From: an uncultured Saprospiraceae bacterium
Lineage (GTDB): Bacteria > Bacteroidota > Bacteroidia > Chitinophagales > Saprospiraceae
NCBI GenBank assembly: GCA_938016265.1
Contig: CALLWB010000060.1
Span: forward strand, 1-56,489
Direction of reading: 5' to 3'
Length of the DNA stretch: 56,489 nt
In this document: piece by piece, positions 26,253 to 34,272 of the stretch
Layout: every line of letters begins with the position of its first letter
How positions within the stretch are numbered: the stretch's first letter is position 1
Position numbers and translations under genes: made by a program
The notes under the pieces: generated by a model
The model's input: the letters and a program-made list of their open reading frames with translations, nothing else
Database searches by the model: none
Told to the model about the DNA's origin: nothing

Positions 26253-26294
26253 AGTGAACAATCACTTATTTGCTACTACATATTTGCAAATAAG
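26253..26294. promoter_or_regulatory. Two adjacent inverted repeats, probable operator of the S24 repressor
   Basis: AGTGA-ACAA-TCACT (26253-26266) overlaps the next repeat, CTTATTTGC-12 nt-GCAAATAAG (26265-26273 and 26286-26294; 9-bp perfect arms). They directly follow the -7 box, where a bound repressor would block transcription, so autoregulation by the downstream CI-like protein is likely. Alternatively the second could form a leader hairpin. Confidence 0.55.
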
Positions 26295-26328
26295 AATCAT
26301 TCGCACTTAACAATAAACAAAAGGAATC

Positions 26329-27159
26329 ATGAACAGTGTTGTCACCCAAAGATTTATTAAATGCCATAATAAATTAAGAGAGGAAAGTCGTGTACGCTCC
26401 AGCCGCCAGTTTGCTATGTCTTTAGAATACTTACCGCAAAGTTTAAGCGAAATTCTGAAAGGAAGAAGGGACGTAACTATTGAGCTACTTAGAAAAGCAG
26501 TCGAGCTATACAAAATCAACCCGGTCTATTTATACACTGGAGAAGGGCCTATGTTCATGAGTGAAGAAGACCATAAAAGTTTTCGTGTCCTGACCATCGT
26601 TACCAATGGGCAAGACGATGAACGCATTGTGCACGTTCCTGTTCCCGCTCAAGCTGGTTATGCAGGTGAAATGACTGATCCCACCTTCATACAGGATCTT
26701 CCAACGTATTCGCTCCCAGACTATAAGTATAAAGTAGGCACACACCGTTCTTTTGATGTCTCAGGTGACAGTATGGAGCCTACCCTTTTTGAAGGAGACA
26801 AAGTGATCTGTAGCTATTTAGAACCCACCCTCTGGGAGTCTTCTATGAAAGACAACTATGTATATGTAGTAGTCACCCGAGGAGATGTATTGGTAAAACG
26901 AGTCACCAATAAAATCAAATCGAACAAACAGGTAGAACTCATTTCTGACAATGCTTACTATGAACCTTTTAATGTTGACGTTGGTGACCTGCGCGAAATC
27001 TGGTATGTCCGAGCAAAGATAAGTCCGTTCCTACCCTCTCCACACAATGTGACCAACCTAATAGGAGACGAAGTGAAAGAACTCAGAAAAACCATTCGCG
27101 ACCAGACTAAAATGATAGAAACACTAAGCAGTTCTATGTCTCAATTTATGAACAAATAG
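26329..27159 (+). CDS. S24-family (LexA/CI-like) transcriptional repressor
   Basis: A 276-residue repressor. Residues 5-60 form a helix-turn-helix domain (SRQFAMSLEYLPQSLSEILKGRR). Residues of about 100-235 are a LexA/CI-type peptidase: Ala109-Gly110 in VPAQAGYAGE fits the autocleavage site, Ser148 lies in SGDSMEP, and Lys190 in GDVLVKRV completes the Ser-Lys dyad. The C-terminal 40 residues are a coiled-coil helix (VKELRKTIRDQTKMIETL). Such proteins are inactivated by RecA-stimulated self-cleavage after DNA damage. It has its own promoter with overlapping inverted repeats. No phage genes surround it, so it is either an orphan regulator or controls a nearby accessory operon. The regulon is unknown. 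Confidence 0.9.
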   Translation: MNSVVTQRFIKCHNKLREESRVRSSRQFAMSLEYLPQSLSEILKGRRDVTIELLRKAVELYKINPVYLYTGEGPMFMSEEDHKSFRVLTIVTNGQDDERIVHVPVPAQAGYAGEMTDPTFIQDLPTYSLPDYKYKVGTHRSFDVSGDSMEPTLFEGDKVICSYLEPTLWESSMKDNYVYVVVTRGDVLVKRVTNKIKSNKQVELISDNAYYEPFNVDVGDLREIWYVRAKISPFLPSPHNVTNLIGDEVKELRKTIRDQTKMIETLSSSMSQFMNK

Positions 27160-27211
27160 ATCTCTATTTTTTGGGAATGATCATTTATTTGAAAAATAAT
27201 CGAAGAATAAC

Positions 27212-27247
27212 AGGCATTGGTAGAAAAAAATACCAGTGCCTCTTTCG
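27212..27247 (+). terminator. Probable intrinsic terminator after the S24 gene
   Basis: The 11-bp stem AGGCATTGGTA / TACCAGTGCCT (one G-T wobble) has an 8-nt A-rich loop and is followed by a short T-rich stretch (CTTTC). Confidence 0.6.
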
Positions 27248-27277
27248 TTAGCGGTATGAAAATTGTAAATTGATACT

Positions 27278-27298
27278 ATAGTTGTAGGTAACAACTAT
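27278..27298. promoter_or_regulatory. Inverted repeat ATAGTTGT-AGGTA-ACAACTAT
   Basis: A perfect 8-bp inverted repeat with a 5-nt centre ends 25 nt before the ATG at 27324. It is either an operator or a leader hairpin. Its ATAGTTG half-site also occurs in the repeat at 14199-14213. Confidence 0.45.
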
Positions 27299-27323
27299 TT
27301 ATTAAGTAATTCAACAATTAATA

Positions 27324-27548
27324 ATGAAAAAAATAAAAGTAACCGGAAAAGTTATTTATCAGGAATTAGGAATGGGATTTTGGGGAATAGAAGGCGAAGA
27401 TGGAAACAATTGGCTGCCGATCAACATGCCAGAACAACTAAAAATGAAAGGGGAAACGGTTTCTGTAACTGTTAAAAAACTCGAAGGTGGCGTTTCTGTG
27501 GCGATGTGGGGAACTCCTGTTAAGATAACTTCGTTTACAACTATATAA
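27324..27548 (+). CDS. Small beta-rich (OB-like) hypothetical protein
   Basis: A 74-residue cytoplasmic protein beginning MKKIKVTGKVIYQELGMGFWGIEGEDG. The pattern of alternating strands (VTGKVIYQ, GFWGIEGEDGNNWLPINM, TVSVTVKKLEGG) suggests a small five-stranded barrel. I do not recognise a named family with certainty. The gap to the subtilase gene is only 39 nt on the same strand, so the two are probably cotranscribed. An 8-bp inverted repeat lies just upstream. Confidence 0.7.
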   Translation: MKKIKVTGKVIYQELGMGFWGIEGEDGNNWLPINMPEQLKMKGETVSVTVKKLEGGVSVAMWGTPVKITSFTTI

Positions 27549-27587
27549 AGGTCCTTGTTACCGTTTATTTAATCGAAAATAATTATT

Positions 27588-29144
27588 ATGAATCTTCTAG
27601 CTTTTCTATATCCCATTAGTTTTGGAATTTGTTTATTCTCTTTGGTGCTTTGGTTTTTCTTTAGAAATGACAAATCAGCCAGTAGCGCTTTAAGCAAATC
27701 CTTTATTGGTTTCTTTATAGTATATCTGGTCTCCTTAGCTTTTTCTCCAGCAGAAACTTCTTATAAGATGTTAATCCTATTTAGAGACTTAATGGTTTTA
27801 GGGCTCTCTACTCAAATGATCAACTTCTTCAAGCACAACAAAGCGGTATTTTTTGGTTTGCTGGTCGCCTTGGTTGCTATGTTCAAGTTTGCCTACTTTA
27901 AAGTAATGCAAAACACATTCCCACAGCACCAAACTACTAGTATCAGTACCTCTACCAACGAGACAACAGACAACATAAGTGCTGATGGCGAATGGCTGAT
28001 GGATCTAAAAAATGGAGCATCAATCGATGTCTTAAAAGCGTTTTTTGAAGAAAACAATATTTCTTACGAACAAGCTTTCACAGAAATAGAAGATCCTGAA
28101 ATGACAGAATTGGACGACTATTTTGTATTAGACATCCCTAACAACGCCAATCGTGCCGCACTCAAGGAAAAATTACAGCAAACAGGCTATGTTGACTGGC
28201 TGGAAGGCAATGAAGTGATAAAAACAGACCTTAACATAGGCAAAGCTCCAACAACTATAAACAAAGACTACGGCATTAATGATCCAGGTCTTAAAAACCT
28301 ATGGGGATTTGATAAAATGGAGTTAGACCAACTCTACAACATCATCAGAGAAAACAAAATCAAACCTAAGAAAAAAGCGCTGGTAGCTATCCTTGACACA
28401 GGTATCGATTCACAACACGAGGATATAAAAGAGAATTATGAATCGCTCAACAAACGATACGATATGGACCCTCAGGGACATGGTACGCACTGTGCCGGAA
28501 TTGCCGCTGCAGTATCCAACAACAACAAAGGTATTGCCTCTTTCAGCCCTACTAATGAATTTTTTGATGTTACCAGTGTAAAAGTCCTCAACCAATTTGG
28601 AATGGGCACACAACGAGACATTATAAAAGGAATTTTATTCGCAGCAGACAAGGGAGCTTCCGTTATTTCTCTTTCTTTAGGTGGTCCAACTAGCGACAGT
28701 TCGCAAAAAGCATACAACAATGCTGTTCGATATGCCAACAAAAAAGGAGTAATCGTAACGGTTGCCGCAGGAAATGAAAGCAAAGACGCCACAGGGGTTT
28801 CTCCAGCTAATGCAGAAGGAGTCATCACCGTAACTGCGATAGATGTAAATCTTAAAAAAGCATCCTTTTCTAATACAGTAGATAACATAAAAATGGGTAT
28901 TGCAGCTCCAGGAGCAAACATCTACTCCACCTTCCCTAAAAACCAATATAAGTTCCTCAATGGTACTTCGATGGCAACTCCTTATGTTGCTGGTTTATTA
29001 GGAATGATGAAAGCGCTAAACCCAGATTTGAATACGAAAGATGCACACGATATTTTAACCAAAACAGGCATCGACACGGATATGACGAAAAAAACAGGGA
29101 AGTTTATCCAGCCTGCAAAAGTAGTTACATTAATGACAAAATAA
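27588..29144 (+). CDS. Membrane-anchored S8 (subtilisin-like) serine peptidase
   Basis: A 518-residue peptidase. The N-terminus has about four hydrophobic segments (around 3-25, 38-53, 62-80 and 86-106) instead of a signal peptide. Then comes a linker, a pro-domain-like region (about 130-215: ISYEQAFTEIEDPEMTELDD) and a subtilase domain. The triad is Asp270 (ALVAILDTGID), His298 (QGHGTHCAG) and Ser461 (NGTSMATPY), with oxyanion Asn396 (AAGNES), so all catalytic residues are present. There is no T9SS tail, so the enzyme should stay in the inner membrane. It is the distal gene after the small OB-like protein, and a clear terminator follows. The substrate is unknown. Confidence 0.9.
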   Translation: MNLLAFLYPISFGICLFSLVLWFFFRNDKSASSALSKSFIGFFIVYLVSLAFSPAETSYKMLILFRDLMVLGLSTQMINFFKHNKAVFFGLLVALVAMFKFAYFKVMQNTFPQHQTTSISTSTNETTDNISADGEWLMDLKNGASIDVLKAFFEENNISYEQAFTEIEDPEMTELDDYFVLDIPNNANRAALKEKLQQTGYVDWLEGNEVIKTDLNIGKAPTTINKDYGINDPGLKNLWGFDKMELDQLYNIIRENKIKPKKKALVAILDTGIDSQHEDIKENYESLNKRYDMDPQGHGTHCAGIAAAVSNNNKGIASFSPTNEFFDVTSVKVLNQFGMGTQRDIIKGILFAADKGASVISLSLGGPTSDSSQKAYNNAVRYANKKGVIVTVAAGNESKDATGVSPANAEGVITVTAIDVNLKKASFSNTVDNIKMGIAAPGANIYSTFPKNQYKFLNGTSMATPYVAGLLGMMKALNPDLNTKDAHDILTKTGIDTDMTKKTGKFIQPAKVVTLMTK

Positions 29145-29171
29145 TTTGCACAAATTGTAAAATATACACCT

Positions 29172-29216
29172 CAGGGTTGTTAGATATATGATTGTCTGAC
29201 GACCCTGTTTCTTTTT
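29172..29216 (+). terminator. Intrinsic terminator after the S8 peptidase gene
   Basis: The 12-bp stem CAGGGTTGTTAG / CTGACGACCCTG (two G-U wobbles) with a 12-nt loop is followed by TTTCTTTTT. It begins 28 nt after the stop codon. Confidence 0.85.
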
Positions 29217-29263
29217 GTAGTAAATTTATTGCGAAAGACATTTATTATCAGCGTAATATTCCG

Positions 29264-29271
29264 TAAATTTG
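29264..29271 (+). promoter_or_regulatory. Candidate -7 box TAAATTTG upstream of the RecQ-like operon
   Basis: An exact TAnnTTTG match 50 nt before the ATG at 29322 and after the preceding terminator. No TTG is at the ideal -33 spacing, so the assignment is tentative. Confidence 0.4.
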
Positions 29272-29321
29272 ACGTGAATAAACAGCTTAATTTCAAATAT
29301 CGTTAACGAACGAAACTGTAA

Positions 29322-32300
29322 ATGCCATTATTATTTGCTAGTTATCTGACAGATGTCATCAAACAAGATCTGAGAACGAATTTCCCAGAGGAAGAAACAG
29401 ACCAATTGTTTGTACAGATGTCCAGCTTCGAACTACATTCAAACTCGAATCTGGAAGATAAAAGTAAAGGGATTGACCCTATTGTTGCGGTCGTCAGCAA
29501 TCTGATTAGCAGAGGACGGCCAACTCCAGCACCGACACTCCTGGAAAAGGCCATTCAAAAAACACTACACCTCACTGCGCCCAGCATCACAAAATCAGGA
29601 AGGACTCAATACCTCCCCAAAACACTATTCCAAGCATATAGTGAACCAGCTCGGGTGCTAATCAACAGAAATTTCGGAAACGACCAACGAACAATCGTTG
29701 AAACAGACAACTACAAACAAGCACTCTTTCTAACTCACTTACCAATTGGTGTCGCTTGGCTACAAAAATCAATACTGGAATTTATAGCCACCAATAAGCT
29801 AAACCTAAAGAAAAAAAGCTGGTCTATCGGTATCATTGAACAAGATGTTGCTTGTGCACACCTTGCCATCCAGCATTTGCAAGCCACCTTTCATCAATTG
29901 TTTGCACTAGAGGGACAAGGAAGAAAACTGCCTACGATAGACCTGACTATATTCTCCACAGAAACAAGTATTGACAACGCAATAGATCCTCCGAAAAACC
30001 CCGTACTCATAAAAGGCTACAAGGAAAAGAAAGGGGTTGATTTATTGCTTGACATCGCCGTGCTAACAGATACGAGACCTTACGAAGACTATAAGGTATT
30101 CTCTAGATTTAGTGGCAAAATAAGGAATTCAGAACAGGCAGCAACACCAAAATTTTATACTTCAGCATTCATCAACTACCAAGGAGAAGCTGAGGAGCCA
30201 ATATCCTACCTGCTTCAAGAAATATTCCGTAAGGAAAACAATTCAGAAGTGCTTGTCAAGACAATAGTTAATGGTCTACAACAAAAGTCCATCGTCGCTC
30301 AAATGAGGTATCCGTTGTTGTTTGAAAGCATGCAGATGCTGACTCTCCTGCAACCTGCACCTTCGATTGTCTTTTGCCAGCGTCCGGATACTAATTTTCA
30401 CTTGTATCAAAAATCTAAAAATTATGGGATTGATGCTATTCATTCCCTGGCAGATGGCATGGAAGCACTGCCCCACTCTTCTACCTTGTTGACGGCTGTG
30501 GATGCACCAAACAGTCTACGCCCTGCATTTAAAACAAAATTGGTGGCGGTTGGTGTTGAACAACAAATTGCTCATTTGTTTTTATGGGAGGCGCATGCTT
30601 GTTCGCAGTGGTCGGCAGACTTTCAGAATGGATATGGGCTGGCTACAAAAAACCTAAAGCGGGTGTTTGGCAGGAATGCATCGCTTCCTGTAATTGGATT
30701 GACGGGCAGTGGATCAGCGGCCGATCTAAGAAACTGTCAAGCATTGGTTGGCAATCAAGCATCGATACTTAAGGAGTCAATTAAAATCAACAGAGACTTC
30801 AAAGTATCCATAAAAAAACCAGCACCCATAAACAAAAAGCAAATAGAAGCTGAGGTTTTTAAAGACATGGAATGGGCTTATAAAAGAGCAATTGGAATAA
30901 ATACCCAGGAGGCACTTGGTGAATTGATCGATCAACTCCATCAAACAAAACAGAAAACGCTGGTTATTTGCCCTTTTGAAACGGGCTATTTTGGAGTAGA
31001 TGATACCGAAGAATTAAACAAAAATCCAAATCATGTACAGCGAAGTGTCGCCGGTTATCTAAAAAACAAATATAATGCCCTAGCAATTGGAAGTTACTTT
31101 TATTCTCCAGATCAACAACATTCCAATCATCGTCTTCAATACAACAGACAACAACTTCAAAATTGGAGTCTAGGAAAATTGGACATTCTGATCGCCAATA
31201 GACAGCTCTTGCCAGACCTTGACCTGGAGCACATCGATCATATTATCCATTTCAGTTTGCCGGACTCTATCCCTGGCATTTATGAAAGTACGTACCATTC
31301 TATTTTAGGATTGGACGATATTAGTCACCATATTATTCATAGTTTCGAATCTCCAACCAAGGTTCAGCAAGTCGCAAAATCGACCGCCCGAGAAAATTTA
31401 TTCCATTTCCACAAATACAATTTCAAAGGAAGAGCTAAGGAAAAATGGATTCTTCAGGAGCTATTGTCGGAGATTAGTTTTCCTTCAAGTCTGACGGTGG
31501 ATAATGAATTGACTCAAAAAATAGCTACGGAATCTGGCGTCAAAGTGCGGTTGAATTTGATCGCCTTGCGGTTGTATATATTGGATTACAACAAAGAAAA
31601 AACATACGGCTATATTGACTTGTCCAATCCCGACTTTCAGCCTACCCACTTTTTGCAGGCGGAGGAACGACAGTTGAGTGAAAAGATATTAGGCATCACC
31701 AAAATATTCATAGAGGAAAAAAGAAATGTAGTCAACTATTTTTCTAAATGGATTGAAACCTTCTTTCGCCCAGCGCCTGTGGTCGGTTTGGAGCCAAGGC
31801 TGGAGGCAATGGAAGTAGGTGATTCCGACTCTTTTGAAATCGGATTTGTAAACAACACGATCGAGAAAATACAGGATATAATTAACAACCTTTTTGAAGG
31901 AGAATCAGTCATTTACAATATTGAGATCATCCTTCAAAGTGAAGCCACTTTAAAAATTAGTCTTGAGGAAGATATTTTTCAAAAAGCAATCTGGAAAGCC
32001 TCACAAGAGAGTTTCACACCAGCATATTTCATTAAAAAAGTTAGTGAATTTTATAAGTTAGAATTAAGGAAAAGAGATGAGCGAAAGAATGTATTTTACA
32101 AAGATTATATCGTAGAAATATTATTGCCAGCAGATGATCATTCTCGAGGACGAATAGAGCAGTTGCTTCTACAGATGAGAACGCCCTCGGATACTGAAAA
32201 AGCGATGCATACACTTGCCAGCATTGGTATTATAGAAGATTATTCACTCCATCAGGAAAACGAGACGTGCACCATCTATTTTCAGAAAAAAGCAGCCTCC

Positions 32301-33044
32301 GTATACCTAAACAATTTACAACAACACCTCTGCAGACACACTACGGATGCCTACGCGACGCAAAAGTTGAGTGCGCTAAATTCCAATAAAAAAGAAACTG
32401 CTAGCTTGAAACAAATCATCGATCAACTGATTGATTTTGTATATGACTTCATCGAACCAAAACGGAGTCTGGAAATGGAAAAAATAATTGCGAGTTCATT
32501 GTTGGAGGGAGAGCCGATTCCTAGTTTGCTCGACATGCATTTTTCTTCTCGGTACGGCCATTCGAGGCACTTGCCCAATTTAGCGGACGATTTGCAAGAT
32601 AGAGGGAAGGATATTGGTCTTGTTTGGGAATACCTCGATCATATGCACACTGAAAAACAAGATTTTTCATTTGTCAGTAATCTTGAACAATTGGAAAGCG
32701 TAACTAAAAAACTATTGATCGCAAACCCGAATCATCCGGTGCTTCAATTGTTGTTGGCCTTTACTAATACTTATTTTTCGACTTGGGTAGAAGACAATAA
32801 ACTCAAAATGAATAAACAGAAATTTAAGCAGGGAATTACACATTATCTAGAAGGATTTATGACTTTTAATAATCTGTATGCTTGGGAATATTCTGACTTT
32901 AAAAAGAACATTGACCTATTTAATGATAAATTAACTAATTGTAGAAAACCACTTGAGCTTCCAATGTTACAAGCAGCCGATTGGCTTCAACTCGAAGCAA
33001 AAAATCGCTGGTTGAAAGATTTTAATTCTCAAGTAAAAGCATAA
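29322..33044 (+). CDS. Large RecQ-family helicase-like protein with degenerate ATPase motifs
   Basis: A 1240-residue protein that I identify as a relative of the large RecQ-type helicases. Residues 168-196 (SIGIIEQDVACAHLAIQHL...ALE) and 238-249 (GVDLLLDIAVLT) resemble their N-terminal domain. Residues 301-350 align with motifs 0 and I, but the Walker A position reads RYPLLFES (329-336) instead of PTGGGKS. DEAH is LWEAH (421-425), although the following aromatic-loop AHACSQWSADFQNGY (424-438) is well kept. Motif III is GLTGSGS (459-465). DILIANRQLLPDLDLEHIDHIIHFSLPDSI (621-650) matches motif V, while motif VI is ESTYHSILG (655-663) with no arginine finger. The roughly 550-residue C-terminus has no recognised domain. 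ATP-driven unwinding is therefore unlikely; a DNA-binding or scaffold role is inference. It is followed after 10 nt by a coiled-coil gene. Confidence 0.7.
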   Translation: MPLLFASYLTDVIKQDLRTNFPEEETDQLFVQMSSFELHSNSNLEDKSKGIDPIVAVVSNLISRGRPTPAPTLLEKAIQKTLHLTAPSITKSGRTQYLPKTLFQAYSEPARVLINRNFGNDQRTIVETDNYKQALFLTHLPIGVAWLQKSILEFIATNKLNLKKKSWSIGIIEQDVACAHLAIQHLQATFHQLFALEGQGRKLPTIDLTIFSTETSIDNAIDPPKNPVLIKGYKEKKGVDLLLDIAVLTDTRPYEDYKVFSRFSGKIRNSEQAATPKFYTSAFINYQGEAEEPISYLLQEIFRKENNSEVLVKTIVNGLQQKSIVAQMRYPLLFESMQMLTLLQPAPSIVFCQRPDTNFHLYQKSKNYGIDAIHSLADGMEALPHSSTLLTAVDAPNSLRPAFKTKLVAVGVEQQIAHLFLWEAHACSQWSADFQNGYGLATKNLKRVFGRNASLPVIGLTGSGSAADLRNCQALVGNQASILKESIKINRDFKVSIKKPAPINKKQIEAEVFKDMEWAYKRAIGINTQEALGELIDQLHQTKQKTLVICPFETGYFGVDDTEELNKNPNHVQRSVAGYLKNKYNALAIGSYFYSPDQQHSNHRLQYNRQQLQNWSLGKLDILIANRQLLPDLDLEHIDHIIHFSLPDSIPGIYESTYHSILGLDDISHHIIHSFESPTKVQQVAKSTARENLFHFHKYNFKGRAKEKWILQELLSEISFPSSLTVDNELTQKIATESGVKVRLNLIALRLYILDYNKEKTYGYIDLSNPDFQPTHFLQAEERQLSEKILGITKIFIEEKRNVVNYFSKWIETFFRPAPVVGLEPRLEAMEVGDSDSFEIGFVNNTIEKIQDIINNLFEGESVIYNIEIILQSEATLKISLEEDIFQKAIWKASQESFTPAYFIKKVSEFYKLELRKRDERKNVFYKDYIVEILLPADDHSRGRIEQLLLQMRTPSDTEKAMHTLASIGIIEDYSLHQENETCTIYFQKKAASVYLNNLQQHLCRHTTDAYATQKLSALNSNKKETASLKQIIDQLIDFVYDFIEPKRSLEMEKIIASSLLEGEPIPSLLDMHFSSRYGHSRHLPNLADDLQDRGKDIGLVWEYLDHMHTEKQDFSFVSNLEQLESVTKKLLIANPNHPVLQLLLAFTNTYFSTWVEDNKLKMNKQKFKQGITHYLEGFMTFNNLYAWEYSDFKKNIDLFNDKLTNCRKPLELPMLQAADWLQLEAKNRWLKDFNSQVKA

Positions 33045-33054
33045 ATATCAACGT

Positions 33055-34119
33055 ATGGATCACTTATTTCAAACTGAATTACAGACTTCCTTAACGGAGC
33101 TTCAATCCAATCTAAAGGAGTTGGAGGCTTCCAGAATCCAAATCCAGGAAGCAAAGGACGCGGCTTCGAAAGTTGTAAACGGTATGGATGGATTGCGGGA
33201 AAACTACAGCAGCTATCTCGACAACATCAACACTCAGGTAAATGGATTTCTATCCACTTCCGATCAGCAACTACGCACAAAGATCAATGACGGGGTAACG
33301 AACATACGAGAAACATCTCTGGAAATGCTCAATCTCCACAAAGAACAAGGAGAAAGCAACCGCCAAATGATGGAAGAGGTGATCTCAAAAGTGGAAAACC
33401 TTCGTAAAAAACACGATGACCAGCTAGAAGCCATCAATGAAAAAGTAGAAGCTCTAATGTCCAATTCTGGAAATCGGTTGGACGACAACCTGACTCAGAA
33501 TACACAAATGATCCAGGATTTGTCGAATGCTATTCTCGGAATTCATCAGGAAAATAGCCAGAAAACCAACTCTTTCGCTGAAGACCTTAGAAACAAACAA
33601 GCAGACTATCTGACAACTATTGAGCAACAGCATAACACCAAAATCACTGCCCTGACTTCTACTACGCAGTCTACCATAGATCAGGCAGCATCCAATATTC
33701 AGTCTAGTGTGAGTCAACTGACCTCAGATTTGCAGGCGCATATTCAACACATGAATACCGTATTTAGTCAACAACAAGAACAAACGCAACACTACCTGGA
33801 TCGATTTGCACAAACACTAGAAGCAGTGCGCGGTCTTGAAGATCGAATCAACAAAATTGACTTTCCATTCTACTTCAAAAAACTGGAAGAGACTACTACT
33901 AACATTAATACAAAAGTCAATAAATTTGGCGATCAATTTGAGGAACATAGAAAGGAATACAAAGGAAATTTCGTTCAAATAACACAAGAACTTGCTGACC
34001 AACGAAAGAAACAATCGGAGCAAATTGACGGAGTTAAAAACTTTCTTTATTTTTTGACCTTTCTCCTGATAGTTGTTGGAGCATTGTTGTTCTTTAAAGA
34101 AATTATTATGCCGGCTTAA
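33055..34119 (+). CDS. Tail-anchored coiled-coil membrane protein
   Basis: A 354-residue protein without a signal peptide. Residues of about 5-325 are heptad-rich coiled coil (LTELQSNLKELEASRIQIQEAKD..., with a weakly repeated N-x-x-L/I spacing), rich in Gln, Glu, Asn and Thr. A single membrane helix lies at about 330-348 (FLYFLTFLLIVVGALLFFK) with only six residues after it, so most of the protein should face the cytoplasm. It starts 10 nt after the RecQ-like gene, so it is almost surely cotranscribed and probably translationally linked. It resembles methyl-accepting or RmuC-like coiled coils only in composition, with no signature of either. Role inferred: membrane tether or oligomerisation partner for the RecQ-like protein. 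Confidence 0.85.
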   Translation: MDHLFQTELQTSLTELQSNLKELEASRIQIQEAKDAASKVVNGMDGLRENYSSYLDNINTQVNGFLSTSDQQLRTKINDGVTNIRETSLEMLNLHKEQGESNRQMMEEVISKVENLRKKHDDQLEAINEKVEALMSNSGNRLDDNLTQNTQMIQDLSNAILGIHQENSQKTNSFAEDLRNKQADYLTTIEQQHNTKITALTSTTQSTIDQAASNIQSSVSQLTSDLQAHIQHMNTVFSQQQEQTQHYLDRFAQTLEAVRGLEDRINKIDFPFYFKKLEETTTNINTKVNKFGDQFEEHRKEYKGNFVQITQELADQRKKQSEQIDGVKNFLYFLTFLLIVVGALLFFKEIIMPA

Positions 34120-34272
34120 AAGCGAATTACTCAATTCTGTACAATATTGATAATTTCGCGGTGATCATTATAGAGTAAATCCTAATTTATTCGGAATCTA
34201 GCTGAAGAATTGGTATCTTACTATTAAGGTATCTAACAATTTTACTGCAAGAACCCAAAAAAATCCTCCTCT

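Noticed and set aside
29322-33044. Possibility that the RecQ-like gene is a pseudogene
   Set aside because: The frame is intact over 1240 codons, structural RecQ motifs are preserved and a tightly spaced partner gene follows; only catalytic motifs are altered.
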